A program made the translations under genes and the position numbers. Positions 31,657-42,394 of a stretch of DNA of 54,243 nt are shown piece after piece (the first letter of the stretch is position 1; each line of letters starts with the position of its first letter). The notes below the pieces were generated by a model, which searched no databases, was not told the origin of the DNA, and saw only the letters and a list, made by a program, of their open reading frames with translations. The stretch comes from Boothiomyces macroporosus (Eukaryota > Chytridiomycota > Chytridiomycetes > Rhizophydiales > Terramycetaceae): positions 1-54,243 of the forward strand of contig JADGKB010000098.1 of assembly GCA_027604185.1 (NCBI GenBank). The letters run 5' to 3'.

Positions 31657-32857
31657 ATGCACTTTTCCATGTCTGAAAAAACTGCCGAAGACAGTCTAGA
31701 GATATTCCAGGATGACGAATTTCTATTTGGAGTAGAACCATGGGATCCAAAGCAAAATGAATTTATTCTCTATAATAACGAACCAATATCTCATCAACAT
31801 GCCATTTTTCAAAAGTCTGGAATGTTTAAAAAGAAATGGAAGGAAGAAAAGAAACATAAAAAGAAGGAGCTTTTGGATCAATCGGTTTTGTGTAGGGTTG
31901 CAAGAAAGATGGAAAAAGAGTCTGAATGTGATACTATTTACATGCATTCGAAAAAGATTATCCAAGTAGAATATGATGTTGATCCCAACCTTTTCGATAG
32001 TGAGCAGCAAAAAGAAGAGAGCGACATGGATTTAGAATCTGTAAAGCCAATGCAAGCATTATCACAAACTATTACTATGAGACACAGTGATATCGAAGAT
32101 TTTTATAGCAAGGCTTCAACAGAAAAGAAGAAAGTTTCCTATCCTGAACAATACCAACCTGCAATACCTTTTCAACCGAAAAGCAAAGAGCCAGTTGTAC
32201 AAAATCCAAAGGAACAAGACTATCATCCGAATCTATTAAAGCGACTCAACAACACATCAAAGAATGTTGTTTTTTGCTCTCCGGTATCAAGCAGTATTGC
32301 AGAATGGAGAAAGCAGCGTGTTATGGCTACCGTTACTATGAAGCAACTTCAAAAAATATTTCCTACCGCTTATTTCCTCAAACAACACAAAAAGAGTGAA
32401 GATCAGTACGATGAGCGACATACTATCGAACAATTGAGGGCAAAAACCCCTTATCTGAACAAGCATTGTTTAACAATCAATCTTGAAGACTGTGAACAGA
32501 AACTTAATGTCAAAGGATCAGGCCACTGTTTTCCTTTCGAAACCATTGGTGAGAAAATTGACGATTGCTTTATTGCCAAACATAGAGTAATTTGAATTGA
32601 CTTAGATAATCCGTAAAAACAAATCACTTCCGCAAATAAAGAGTCAATCGTCAACATCGACATTGGTGAACCATCCCTACTACCTCAATCCGAATCAACT
32701 CTGTATAAAATTCAACACTCCTGAAAAAAAGAAGGACCCTAAATATTCAAAATCTCTTCAAAAGTCAAGAAATAGTTTAAATACAACGCAAAAGGGAACT
32801 TTACCGCCGCTTTCACTTTCATCGTCCATAAAAGCATTATCACTACAGTTTGATTAA
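31657..32857 (+). CDS. Hypothetical charged, probably disordered protein
   Basis: A 19-nt intron (32587-32605) gives 393 residues. The protein is rich in Lys, Glu, Gln and Ser (for example KKKWKEEKKHKKKELLDQ), with no signal peptide or membrane helix. A central segment, SSIAEWRKQRVMATVTMKQLQK, looks helical. The C-terminal exon is basic and Ser-rich (SLPQIKSQSSTSTLVNHPYY). The composition suggests a nuclear or cytoskeletal protein. I recognise no domain. The start at 31657 is the first ATG; a second lies four codons later. Confidence 0.55.
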
Positions 32858-33045
32858 ATAAACTATACAGATAAACAGATTTCTAGAGTTCAATGAGCTA
32901 GTCAGATCTTATTGAACCCTTCCAGTCTGGGCATATAGCCTTCTAGACAGTATAAATCTACCGCGACTAATTGGAATAGTCTACCTCTTTACATAATACT
33001 CTGTCAAAGTGACGAGATATTTTTGACCTTTTTTCCAAATCGAAA

Positions 33046-33567
33046 ATGGCAAAGGACGACACACTAGAGCCAAATCAGCTGAATATAAGTCTGAGCGGAT
33101 GGAAACAAACGCCCGAGTATGCCAAATACAAAACCAGCAGCAAATCATTTCTAATCAAACCACCAGTACAAAAACAGGACTATTCCAAAATGAGTGTTGA
33201 ACAAATACAAGAAATCATTACTAAAAAAGAAAAGTTGTTGAAGCTGCCGTTGTCAGACGGAGGTAAAAAGATTAAAGACTCTATTGCGAACCTACAGCAG
33301 ATTATTACAGAAAAGGAAAATCAGCAGCCAGTAATTAAAGACGAGGATGATGTGGAAATACTTGTGCGAGGAATGCAAAAGATTAGTTTAAAGAAACCAA
33401 ACCCTCCACAGCATCATTTGCCAGCGAAAATGAAAAAGAAACCGCTTGAATTGATTCCTTTAAATGAAGCAAAAGAATTGATGAACACCAAGGTTATTAT
33501 TAAACAAGAAGATACTATTGAATACGAAACTGATTATGAATCAGAGTATGAATTTGAAGATGAATAA
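33046..33567 (+). CDS. Small charged protein, possibly Gdown1/POLR2M-like
   Basis: A 173-residue single exon. The segment MSVEQIQEIITKKEKLLKLP followed by SDGGKKIKDSIANLQQII resembles the conserved core of POLR2M/Gdown1, a Pol II-associated factor (helix, KLP-DGGKKI, helix). The rest is low complexity: Lys-rich, with an acidic end (YETDYESEYEFEDE). The match is short and from memory, so the assignment is tentative; otherwise it is an unknown nuclear-type protein. The start at 33046 follows an in-frame stop. Confidence 0.35.
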   Translation: MAKDDTLEPNQLNISLSGWKQTPEYAKYKTSSKSFLIKPPVQKQDYSKMSVEQIQEIITKKEKLLKLPLSDGGKKIKDSIANLQQIITEKENQQPVIKDEDDVEILVRGMQKISLKKPNPPQHHLPAKMKKKPLELIPLNEAKELMNTKVIIKQEDTIEYETDYESEYEFEDE

Positions 33568-33586
33568 ATGTAATATAAACAGTATA

Positions 33587-34426
33587 TTAACAAGAGTGTA
33601 TTTGTGCAGGGCCATCATCAACTACATAATAGTAACCGCAGATTGGGATCTGGTATTGAATGGTATCAAATAAAGCTGAATACCAGATTCTTCCTTCTAC
33701 AGTGAGCAAAAATGGAGTTGACATGTAAATGAGTTTACCAAGTGTGTTTTGAGGTTTAATCGATATAGTGCCGGTGGCATTCTTTGTAAAACTAGCCGCA
33801 TTGAATACTGGTGACTGGTTGAAATGGCGAACGTGTCCCAACAGCTCATTTGACATTAACGCTTTGTAATGCTTCAATGAAGCGTACACATTAATATCTG
33901 TAGATTCCAAAGATATAGGAATCAGATTTGTGTTGACTGCATCAAAATGAATCTGGAATTCAAATATTTCCAGTGTTCTGTTTGTAACTGTGATCGAACC
34001 AGTTGTAAAGTTGGATAATGGTTGACAGCAAAACGCAAAGAAAGTGACGAGGAACATAAAACATCCGAGGATCACTGAGCAGACTGTGATCCGAAAGCAT
34101 GAAGATTTCTTTTGGATCACCAGGTAAAGGTTTTGTTGCTGTATCGGGTATTCGTTGATTAGTCTGGTGGTTTCGCTTGGGATATTGACAGACACTGTAG
34201 AGTTACTGGACTTTATTTCCTTTTTCTTTTTCCGAAGATACTTGTAATCCTCGAGTAGCAAACCATTACTGGAGAAAATATACTCTTCCTCGTCATCCGC
34301 ATCATGATCAGTAGAGCTCTGAAAGCCCTGAGAGAATATAGACTGTCGGTTAGACATTTCCGTTTCGATCGTAATCTTGCTCTTCAGCTGGTATTCATTG
34401 TCGTTTCTGAGTTCCCGCTTGTCCAT
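33587..34426 (-). CDS. Single-pass membrane protein with LEA-2/Vac7-like outer domain
   Basis: A 279-residue single exon: about 120 cytosolic residues, acidic and Ser-rich with a KKKKE patch; one helix (FRITVCSVILGCFMFLVTFFAF); then a beta-rich domain with N-glycosylation sites (NFT, NRT, NAT). The strands ITVTNRTLEIFEFQIHFD and the Asn-Thr-rich pattern resemble the LEA-2/Vac7 arrangement. In yeast Vac7 regulates vacuolar PI(3,5)P2 synthesis, but the identity here is only a fold-level guess. The gene converges tail to tail with the gene at 33046, only about 20 bp apart. Confidence 0.45.
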   Translation of the reverse strand: MDKRELRNDNEYQLKSKITIETEMSNRQSIFSQGFQSSTDHDADDEEEYIFSSNGLLLEDYKYLRKKKKEIKSSNSTVSVNIPSETTRLINEYPIQQQNLYLVIQKKSSCFRITVCSVILGCFMFLVTFFAFCCQPLSNFTTGSITVTNRTLEIFEFQIHFDAVNTNLIPISLESTDINVYASLKHYKALMSNELLGHVRHFNQSPVFNAASFTKNATGTISIKPQNTLGKLIYMSTPFLLTVEGRIWYSALFDTIQYQIPICGYYYVVDDGPAQIHSC

Positions 34427-34789
34427 TTAAATAGAGCGAAAAAATTAAAGTTTCTCAGATTTTTTAAATCCTTATTTTCAGGGGACCGATCGCATTGATC
34501 ATGAGAAAAAAAGTGCCGCCAAAACTATGAGACATTTCATTAAATTAAACGAAATGCGGACGGAAAGTGCAATTGACATTGAAATGAACGTTGACAGGTT
34601 TTACTCTTTCAATGGCTGATGCCACGTTTTTCAACGCCAATGTCAATGCACAAGTTCAATGCTGGTTGATAAGAAATAATTATGCATCGCAATCATCATT
34701 GTGTCTAGAAAGGCGATCAAGCGTAGGCAGTGTTACACAATTTTTGTGGTAGCCCCGAATTATACACAGGTTAAAGAAGCAAGAATTTA
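34427..34789. other. Intergenic region with an imperfect inverted repeat
   Basis: A 363-bp spacer. Near 34568-34655, attgacattg and gttgacagg are mirrored by tcaacgccaatgtcaatg, giving an imperfect hairpin of about 85 bp. No gene seen. Confidence 0.35.
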
Positions 34790-34984
34790 TTACAGGTCTT
34801 CCTTGAACACTTCGTACATGATGGTCGCGACTACTTGAGCGCCAATGGTTAGGGAGCCATACTCTTTAATAGTTTTGGTAGATTCCGCTAGTTGCTCCCT
34901 CATTTGATCCATCATTTCTTTGTTGCTGATAATGTCGAGGCTAATTGCCTGATCCGGATAAGAATGCTTGTTTTTTGTAGACAT
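34790..34984 (-). CDS. Small 64-residue hypothetical protein
   Basis: An ATG-started frame (MSTKNKHSYPDQAISLDIIS) ending YEVFKEDL. It is amphipathic and helical (NKEMMDQMREQLAESTKT), without a signal peptide. It vaguely recalls the N-terminal helices of dynein light chain 1 but lacks that family's C-terminal half, so I do not name it. AT-rich sequence with AATAAA-like elements follows the stop, which favours a real gene. Confidence 0.45.
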   Translation of the reverse strand: MSTKNKHSYPDQAISLDIISNKEMMDQMREQLAESTKTIKEYGSLTIGAQVVATIMYEVFKEDL

Positions 34985-35160
34985 TTTGAATTTACATGCT
35001 ATAGTGATATATTACTGTAAAAATACTGTAATCACAGCGAAGTGACGTTGAAGAGCATTTCATAAAGAGATGTTCATTTAAATACAACTTCCAGCTACCC
35101 GTAACGCAGAATCCGATATACAACCAATACTTAAATATAACTTTTATTCACTTAAATACA

Positions 35161-36366
35161 TTACTCTAATTCAGAAATAGTTTCCTCTGATACATGACTA
35201 TCTATAACATTCTTTTCAATAGTATTCAACACTTTGGTATTATAGCCTTTGCAATAATCACACTTGTGGTATAAAAAATGGTACTTTGCGATTGATTTCA
35301 GTTCGCAATCGTTACAGTAAACTTCTGAAAAAGTATTTTGGTATTCGGATGGCATTTTGTGCAATTCCAGCATCGCATCAATTCGTTTAAAGTATTCAGT
35401 CATATTAGCCAGTGATTTGAAACAAGTTGGGCACTGATAGCTAGTTTGGATATATTCCTGATGACACTTGTAATGAATACAATGACCGCATGGCTACAGT
35501 TAGTCATTTTTTACCATAAATATTACTGTGGTTGTGGAAGTAAACATATATTCACCGCAAATAGGACAATCAGACTCTAAATTGCGCTCGATGCATTTGT
35601 GACGTCCCTTTAGAGAAATCGCCATACAGACGTTGCATTTTTGGCAATGAAAGTAGTCTTGGCCTAGCCCTTTACCTATGCGGCAGATACCACATTCGTA
35701 ACAATGGTAAATATTCTTTTTAGGATCATCATCCCACAGTTTGCATTCCTTGCAGTAATATTTAGAAATTCTCTTTCCACATTCCTCATTGATACAGTCT
35801 TGTCCTGCTGGCTGGATCTTGTTGCAATGCATGCACATCATGGTAGTTGTCAAGTTGCTATTATTAGAATAGAATTACCGAACGATATTATGGTCTGATA
35901 CTTCGTCATGGCAGAATCGACAAGCGAACCATCTGCCACAGCAGTGTCCTTGCAACTTGGTTGCTCTTTGATAATGCTTGCATCCGTATATTCCCAATTC
36001 CTTGTTATGAAAAGTAGGCTCAAGGTCTTGTTCAGTTAGCGTATTAAAGTCCCCATGGGCGATTCGATTAAGCACAGGCTCTTGTTTGGGTTGCTTTGCC
36101 ATCCAGCCTCCTGACATCAAGTTTTGCATTTGTTTAGCTTTTTCTGAAGCAGATAGTTTAGAATCCTTTTGAATATCCATAATCTTTCTTCTCAATTCAG
36201 ACTGATCATTTACTGGCGGTAATGGTTTTGGTTCCTTCCTTGGGCAGTAGTCTTGGTCGCTATCAGAATCTTCAAGAGAGTAGCGTTCAGAGAACGATTG
36301 CCGGGTAGATTCGGTTGTGGAAGAGCTTGGGGAGACTGACAAATTATCTACAGTAGGGAATTGCAT
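35161..36366 (-). CDS. CHY/CTCHY/RING zinc-finger ubiquitin ligase (RCHY1/Pirh2-like)
   Basis: Introns of 21 nt at 35858-35878 and 35494-35514 assemble 387 residues. Order: disordered acidic N-terminus; CHY finger (GIYGCKHYQRATKLQGHCCGRWFACRFCHDE...); CTCHY finger (YYCKECKLWDD, YHCYECGICRIGKG, HCQKCNVCMA); RING-H2 (CPICGEYMFTSTTTVIFMPCGHCIHYKC...CPTCFK); and a last zinc ribbon (YCNDC...CDYC). The second intron falls inside the RING, so without splicing the His/Cys core is lost. Homologues are E3 ligases acting on p53, iron-regulated or cell-cycle targets. The frame is open upstream to about 36530 without any ATG, so I start at the first ATG in frame (MQFPTVDNL). A TATA-like element lies at about 36505. 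Confidence 0.88.
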
Positions 36367-36896
36367 TGATTTTAGTTGTTTAGAATTTGTGAAACCTTTT
36401 GAGTTTGAGGAGGGAGGCTGGAGTTTTAAAGTCACCGGAGAATTTCTGGGTGTGACGAAGGCAAAAAATGATGTATCATGTAGCGTGGCCGATATTTCAG
36501 AGTATATAAGCGATAAAGGTGCTTGCTATATCGGTAGTAGTATCTAGCTTGCCGTTTGGATTTTTCCTAGTATGGGCTTCCACTAATTTTGCAGTTTCGT
36601 CTGGCCATCATAGATCACAAGATCACCCTTTTGAACAATGGCTGAAATGGACACCAGCAAGTATACAGCACTATTTAACCCCGATTGGCCAGCTAGCTAG
36701 GTGGAAACATAAATGTTGGTCTAGTAGTTGTTTTGTGAAAATACGTTTGCTTGCCCCACTACCAAATTGAAACAATCAGTTGTACGATCTTTAATAAGTA
36801 ACTGGCAGTATTATAATCGCTATTCTGAGCGCTGGTATTGATTAACGCGGTATCCAGCCTAACAAAGCTTAAAAAGAGAGACTAATATATTAAATT
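36367..36896. other. Region between the RING ligase and farnesyltransferase genes
   Basis: About 530 bp. It holds the 5' side of the RING gene and the 3' side of the farnesyltransferase gene. A plus-strand frame (about 36519-36770) starts with a leader-like segment but has no ATG; see the rejected list. Confidence 0.35.
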
Positions 36897-38187
36897 TCAC
36901 TTGTAGAAATGCTGCATGATTGCATCCACTTTATCAATACATATATTGTGAACTGGATGGATCTTTTTCAGCATATTAGTTTCTTTGGACAGGATATCGG
37001 AACTTTCCTCAATTACTAATTCCCCTTGTACATATTTAAATTGGTTTTGACATATTGATAGACCGCTTAGACAGTAGCACGTGTGGTAATAGTCTGGAGA
37101 CCTGATAATTAACTAGAAGTACTTGCCCGGTTTATCTCGTAGCCCGCCATTTTCAGATTGGCAACATACAAGAGTATATTCTTGTAATCGAACTTGGTCA
37201 GTGTAAATTACCTCTATCAAATATAGTAGTTGCTAAAGTTAGTTACAAGCTACCTTTTGTTTTGCTCAGGTGTAATTCTAAAAGAGCACAAGCACCACCT
37301 TGCCAAAAAGAGTAGCATCCATCCACCAACTTGTTTACACGTCCTTGAAACCCACCTTCACACTGCATCTGTCTTGCTAATGTCCAGTCAAGTATAGCAT
37401 CTACATCAAGCAAATGCACTTTATCCAAAAAGGTTAAAGCAGCCAAACCGCAATAAGTATATCCACCATGTGCTTCAACGTTTGGAAAGGATCCTAATCC
37501 ACCTTCATAAGTCTGACATTTTGCTATAAATTCTGGTACTCCTTCTATTAATTCCGGAGTCATCATATTTAACAACACGGCAACATTAATCGCACAGTAT
37601 GATCCCCTGATATCTACTTCTCCATCCTCGTGCATTTTAAATGACCCATCAGGTTGTTTAACACGCATCAAAAATGAATACAAGGCCTTTCTATCTACTG
37701 ATTCGTAAGCGTCAGTAGTTCCAATTATTGCGATTGCATTCACTGCAGCATAGGTTGTAGCGAGATGAGATATTTGTCCTCTTCCTCCTGAATATCCACC
37801 ATCTACATTCTGACAGCTGCTCAAAGTCTCTAATGCTCTGAGTTAGAAATCTCAACCTCTTTTTCAAATCAAGATCAACTGGGCTGGAGAGTAAATCCAA
37901 CGAGTGAAATATCCAGTAAATCAACCAGGGTTTCGAAGCATCCTGAATTAAATAAATTTACTAGAGCTACAAACCATTTCGACAATCCTTCTTCCAGCAC
38001 ATTATTTAAATAACGAATGTGTTTCTTTCTCTTTAGTTTACTGGTTAGCGTGAATATACTAATTTGGATCCTTGAAATAATGTTCCAGAATAGAGTCCTC
38101 TACTTCGCTCTGGATTTCAGAAGTGTAGGTTGGCCATCCATCGTCTGGAATTTTCATAGCAGCGAGATTTGTACCTGAGAGTTCCAT
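36897..38187 (-). CDS. Protein farnesyltransferase beta subunit
   Basis: Six introns of 19-21 nt (38041-38059, 37943-37961, 37838-37856, 37233-37253, 37193-37211, 37102-37122) give 390 residues, close to the 390-440 typical of the family. Landmarks in order: HIRYLNNVLEEGLSKWFVALDASKPWLIYW; CQNVDGGYSGGRGQISHLATTYAAVNA; EAHGGYTYCGLAALTF; the zinc ligands Asp and Cys in KLVDGCYSFW; and GGLRDKPGKSPDYYHTCYCLSGLS with the third zinc ligand His. It transfers farnesyl to CaaX proteins such as Ras, as a dimer with the alpha subunit. The farnesyl- rather than geranylgeranyl-type motifs (DGCYSFW with CQxxDGG) favour FTase. It is divergent from DRE2. Confidence 0.93.
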
Positions 38188-38459
38188 GGCAAAAAAGAAT
38201 TTCTCTTTCAAACGACATCAATAGTTGAGGGTATCTTTTTCAGATTTGCTTTTTGACAGTCAAAAGTGAACCTGTCCTCACTACAGAGTGGAATTGGACA
38301 TGAAACCGCCTTGGGCTCTCAAAGCAATACACACCTGTTTGCTTACAAGTTCAGATTCCCCTTCTAGTAACCTGTGGCAAAGTATTTCGATGGCAATATT
38401 AGCTCATGTCGCATTAAGTTGGAGATTTTTGCTGATTTTTCCACTCCAAAAATTTCACA
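38188..38459. promoter_or_regulatory. Divergent promoter region between farnesyltransferase beta and DRE2
   Basis: A 272-bp spacer between the ATGs of two divergent housekeeping genes, so it must contain both promoters. I cannot single out a motif. Confidence 0.4.
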
Positions 38460-39432
38460 ATGTCGGAAATACTACTTGTTGGAAACCCTTCAATTAACCA
38501 GGCAGAATTAGAGCAGACCCACAAAGAGCTAGCCAGCAAGGCTAAAGTCGCTTTTGAACAACTTGATCGAATCACTAGCAGTAAATATTGTTTAATTCTA
38601 GTTTCCCTCCCTGTTGGTAAATACAATGAAATATTATCAGGACAGCTTCGACCAGTTGCTTACTACCACTCTCTACAAGCATTATCGCAATTGGCAAAAG
38701 CACTTGGGCCATCAGGAAAATTAACTCTTTCAGAGCCATGTTTCATCAACACTGCTGATTTGATGGAATTCAAAGATAGAAATTCCTTGATTCCAATTCA
38801 TACCGAAAGATCATTGAACTCTGATTTGTTAATGAACGGATTCGTCAACGTCAAGATGGAAACTGCTGCAATTGAATCTGAAACATTAAAACAGTACTTG
38901 TCAATTTGGAATGCTGATGACCTATTTTCATCCTTGGATGGTAAATTAGTGCTAGTCAATGTTACCGCTGAAAAGCCAGCTTATCAAGTTGGAGCTGGAG
39001 CAAAATTATCCTTTGGAAAAAAGAAAGTAAAGGAAGAGCCAAAGAAACCTGCAGTATGGACCGTATCAGCAAACGATGAAGATGAAGAATTGGAAAACGA
39101 AGACGAATTGTTGGATGAAGAAGATTTAATCGTCCCACCAACACAAGCACCTGGTGATTGCTCTACCAGAAAGAAAGCATGTAAAGACTGTACCTGTGGA
39201 AGAGCGGAAGAAGAAGAACAAGAAGCTTTGCAAATGGCAGCAAAAATCACTGTTGTAAAGAAGAAGCCAGTTACTTCTTCTTGTGGTTCGGTAAATATCT
39301 CTTTTAATTTAGTGTTACTTGGGAGATGCTTTTAGATGCAGTACTTGTCCATACCTTGGAATGCCAGCCTTCAAACCAGGTGAAAAGGTTGTATTAGGTG
39401 GAAACATGTTGAAGGACGATATTGAACTATAA
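38460..39432 (+). CDS. DRE2: Anamorsin/Dre2, cytosolic Fe-S assembly factor
   Basis: A 22-nt intron (39291-39312) gives 316 residues. The N-terminal two thirds is the methyltransferase-like domain ([29 protein letters not shown]). An acidic linker leads to the two cluster motifs: [13 protein letters not shown] (CxnCxxCxC), and [15 protein letters not shown] (CxxCx7CxxC), followed by the hallmark [14 protein letters not shown]. The intron lies between the first two cysteines of the second motif, so without splicing the motif is lost. Dre2 passes electrons from Tah18/Ndor1 to the cytosolic iron-sulfur assembly pathway. The family identity is secure. Confidence 0.95.
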
Positions 39433-39488
39433 AGTGTTATTTAATATAAAGATTGTTTAAAAATACCTATTTATTCGTTTCAATGTCA

Positions 39489-39549
39489 TATAAAACGACC
39501 TTTTAATAAAACGACCACTGAAATATAACGACCTTTTAATAAAACGACC
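39489..39549. repeat. Tandem AACGACC repeat
   Basis: Two copies of tataaaacgacc-ttttaataaaacgacc (39489-39516 and 39524-39549; the second lacks two bases), 7 bp apart, give four AACGACC cores. It lies just after the DRE2 stop. Possibly a transposon end remnant or a regulatory array. Confidence 0.55.
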
Positions 39550-39602
39550 GTCGGTTTATATTCGAGAATACGTTAGTCAGATTCACACCCAGTAATAATC
39601 GA

Positions 39603-39800
39603 TTACTTGGTGATCGCGTTTCCAGAAAGATCAGAAAACCAAAGCTTGTTCAAATTTGGGACAACTGGTTCGCTAGAAAGACAGCCAGCGTCAATATTAA
39701 TGTCTTTTCCATAAGCAGTGATATCCCTTATCAAGCAGATGAAAATCACCAATACAATGTTTAATCTCCAAGAGATTGGCCAAGATCTAAGGGTCAGCAT
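39603..39800 (-). CDS. Small possibly secreted protein or gene remnant
   Basis: A 65-codon ATG frame, MLTLRSWPISWRLNIVLVIF..., has an N-terminal hydrophobic leader followed by a Cys-containing segment and LNKLWFSDLSGNAITK, which looks like half of a leucine-rich repeat. The sequence further upstream on the same strand (39800-39930) also contains LRR-like pieces in other frames, so this may be the end of a decayed LRR gene rather than a working small protein. Confidence 0.3.
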   Translation of the reverse strand: MLTLRSWPISWRLNIVLVIFICLIRDITAYGKDINIDAGCLSSEPVVPNLNKLWFSDLSGNAITK

Positions 39801-40091
39801 TCAGCATTTCTAATCCATTGATGAAAGTGGATCTTAAAGAAAATTGATTAGCGGAGAGTGGCCCGTGGTACCAATCAACCTTCCCAAAATAATTTTTTAG
39901 ATCAAGATCACGCAAGGTGTCTGTTGCATTTCAGTAATGCAGATCCGTTATGGTATTGAAAAAAGAATAGATCCAGTATGGTATTAGCAGGATCACAAAC
40001 ACCACTAAATTTAAAACAGTGCTAGAATAAAAAATGTATAAATTTATTGATTTGTGCAAAAAAACATGTTACAGTGTAATACATAAATAAG

Positions 40092-40349
40092 TTAGCATGC
40101 AAAGCTAGCTGGTTGGCGGGAACAATTTTGTTGGACGCATCGAGGGCCAACAATTTCCCACAATTCTTGACAGGCAGAGTCAAGATTTTCCCCTTCGTAA
40201 TCTTCATCAAATTGAAATAGGCCAATTGACTTTGGTTTAATGATGCTCTTTGGAGAGACTTGGAGCTTTCTTGGTGCAGGTGACAAAATGAAATCCATGT
40301 CGTTCATAAATAAATGATCTGTATTTACAGTTAGACTTGAAGCGGACAT
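40092..40349 (-). CDS. Hypothetical 85-residue protein
   Basis: An ATG frame MSASSLTVNTDHLFMNDMDF to the stop at 40092. It contains SPAPRKLQVSPKSIIKPKSI, a basic Ser-Pro segment like a phosphorylation-prone motif, then an acidic stretch (FDEDYEGENLDSACQELWEI). No signal peptide or helix. The Ser-Pro/Lys pattern followed by FDEDYEGENLD resembles small cell-cycle regulators only in a general way, so I do not name it. AATAAA-like sequence lies beyond the stop. Confidence 0.4.
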   Translation of the reverse strand: MSASSLTVNTDHLFMNDMDFILSPAPRKLQVSPKSIIKPKSIGLFQFDEDYEGENLDSACQELWEIVGPRCVQQNCSRQPASFAC

Positions 40350-41301
40350 GTGTATAAATAGTATTGTATTGGGTTGGAATTTTTGAGCTATTTAAATGAT
40401 TTGCGGACGTTTTTTCTGTCCCTCACCTCGTGGCTTGGAACGGTTGGGCTCACCAACCGCAACAATTTCAAAAAGGGTAGGTTGTGGAACGTTACACCGC
40501 ACTTCGATAAGAAGCTATTTCCAGGGTCATTTACAAGGAACTTTCACATTGATTCGGCAGTTAGTAAACGATAGAAATTTACACCAAGACTGCACCAAAA
40601 TTGTGGTGGGAATATTGCAAATAATTATTAGTGGGGTAAATAACGAATCAAAGCCAGACTGTGCACTGATTGGACGATGTATAATTCTTCTCACAAGCTA
40701 ACGGTCTGCTTTGCCACATCATTTTAACCTGTTAAGTTTTCCAAAGAAAAAAATCACACGCAAGTGATTTAGTCCCAAATTTAAAAAAGTCTACTCATTT
40801 TGCTTGCATATCATCCAATTTTGACTCTGCCTAATGAGCCTTTGGCTGTACTCTTACTTTTCCTTTAGTGAGCCACCCGTACATGACTTTTTCACAGGGA
40901 CAGTACTCGGACGTCAGTGCGAGTGCGGCATTTCGATAAGACAGGGGTGCGTTGCTTACACCTTTTTGATTGGGGGAGACTGCCCTACAAATCTCCTCCC
41001 AGTAACACTTTCTCGTTACACTGACAGTTAATCAAATCTCTGTATCACTGGACCTGTTTTTCAACAAAATATTAAAGTAGAAACGGAGAAACTTTTTTCC
41101 AAATCGACCGTATTAGCCGTTGTTGGAGATTTAACTAAAGAAAGGCAAATTACTGCGAGTCGGGGATTTAAACTCATTGTGGCCTTGGGTTAAGCAACTT
41201 GGCAAACAGAATCTAGTAGGGACACTATTGGTACATGTTCCACAAAGTAAACTGCGCTGATCATACGAGACTAATAATAAACACTGAGCAATACAATATA
41301 T
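40350..41301. other. Gene-poor 950-bp region
   Basis: The longest gene-free stretch of the housekeeping block. A 101-codon plus-strand frame (40396-40701) exists but its composition is not coding-like. Local GC is higher around 40860-40990. I find no tRNA or 5S rRNA signature there. Confidence 0.35.
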
Positions 41302-42394
41302 TCAAAGGATGGAGGAATGGTACCAACCCAATCCGTACATGCCTTCAGTCCAAACCCACCCTGAGACATTCGCCTCGTAAGCATTGTGGATTTCTTTGTA
41401 TTCCACTTTGATTATCCGCTTGCAAAATACTTGACCATTCATAAGCTTGATTGCCGTCTTTACACTTTCGGCACTTTCATATTGTATAAACGAACTCTTT
41501 AGCCCTTTTGATTCCCCCAAGAATTGGCATTCAACAATCTTTCCAAATTCTGAAAACTTTTGTTGGAGCACTTCTTTGGTAACGGACAAGTCCAGTTTCC
41601 CAACAAATATCGAGTAAGGGTCTCGCTGTCTGTCTGCCTTTTCCAAATTGTTTGACCATTCGACTACCCAATCGTACTTTACTTTGCAAGCCTGGAGCGC
41701 CAACATCTACTTTAACATGGATTACAGCATCTTCCCGGTAGCAGTACTTTACAAACACGCTTCCCTTACTATCACCAGTTGCGTAATCTCGCAATACTTG
41801 CAAGTCTAGATTAAAACGGTTGACCTTCAATTTCACCAAACTGCTCAAACACCGAACGAAGCTGTTCTTCGTTCATATCTTTGATTCTTGACGCATAAAT
41901 GGTGCGATTAACTTTGGCTTTTTCAATTCGGATTTTTCTTCCATGCAGAACCGTGCCAGCAGCTTCAACAAAAGCCCTGTCTGCATCTTGGTGGTTTTTG
42001 AATTGCACGAATGAAAAGGGTCGTTGTTTCAAGTCTCTAAGGACTTTGATGTTTAGCAATTCTCCGTATTTCTTGAAGATTGAATAAACGCTGGCACTTA
42101 ATTGTTCATCTGTCTTGTTTATACAAAGACTAGTTTAATGATTGGATACCTTGCAACAAATAGACAAGCGGTTGGGAGAGCTTTTTCCACTTTGTTGCCG
42201 TAATACACGAGTGCCGTAGATGAGGGTGCATTAATTGGTTGCGCACCATCCGTATCCAGTTGGTCAAACGCATCAACCAAATCTTCCTCTTCAATTTTGA
42301 CACGTCTCCTTAATAATGGCGGATAATTTCTACGATCAGTCATAGATAATCGTTTCATATCAAGTGGTGAGTCCCACGATTTCGATCGAAACAT
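41302..42394 (-). CDS. RNA-binding protein with three RRM domains
   Basis: Introns of 20, 19 and 19 nt (42130-42149, 41806-41824, 41692-41710) give 344 residues. RRM1 (about 85-165) has RNP2 CLFVASL and an RNP1-like FSFVQFKN; RRM2 has TIYASRI and SVFVKYC; RRM3 has SIFVGKL and KSSFIQYES. The first intron cuts inside RNP2 of RRM1. A Lys/Arg-rich N-terminus precedes the domains. The serial, closely spaced RRMs recall fungal Mip6/Pes4- or Nrd1-like mRNA-binding proteins, but I cannot pick one. The role is probably in mRNA processing or translation control. Confidence 0.78.

Noticed and set aside
34790..34984. Identification as dynein light chain
   Set aside because: Weak likeness to the N-terminal helices only; the C-terminal half and its TWHCIVG-type motif are absent.
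36519..36770. Secreted protein on the plus strand
   Set aside because: The frame has a leader-like start but no ATG before the preceding stop, and no short intron links it to an upstream ATG.
40396..40701. 101-codon plus-strand frame
   Set aside because: It has an ATG, but amino-acid composition and codon pattern are not like the neighbouring genes and no motif is visible.
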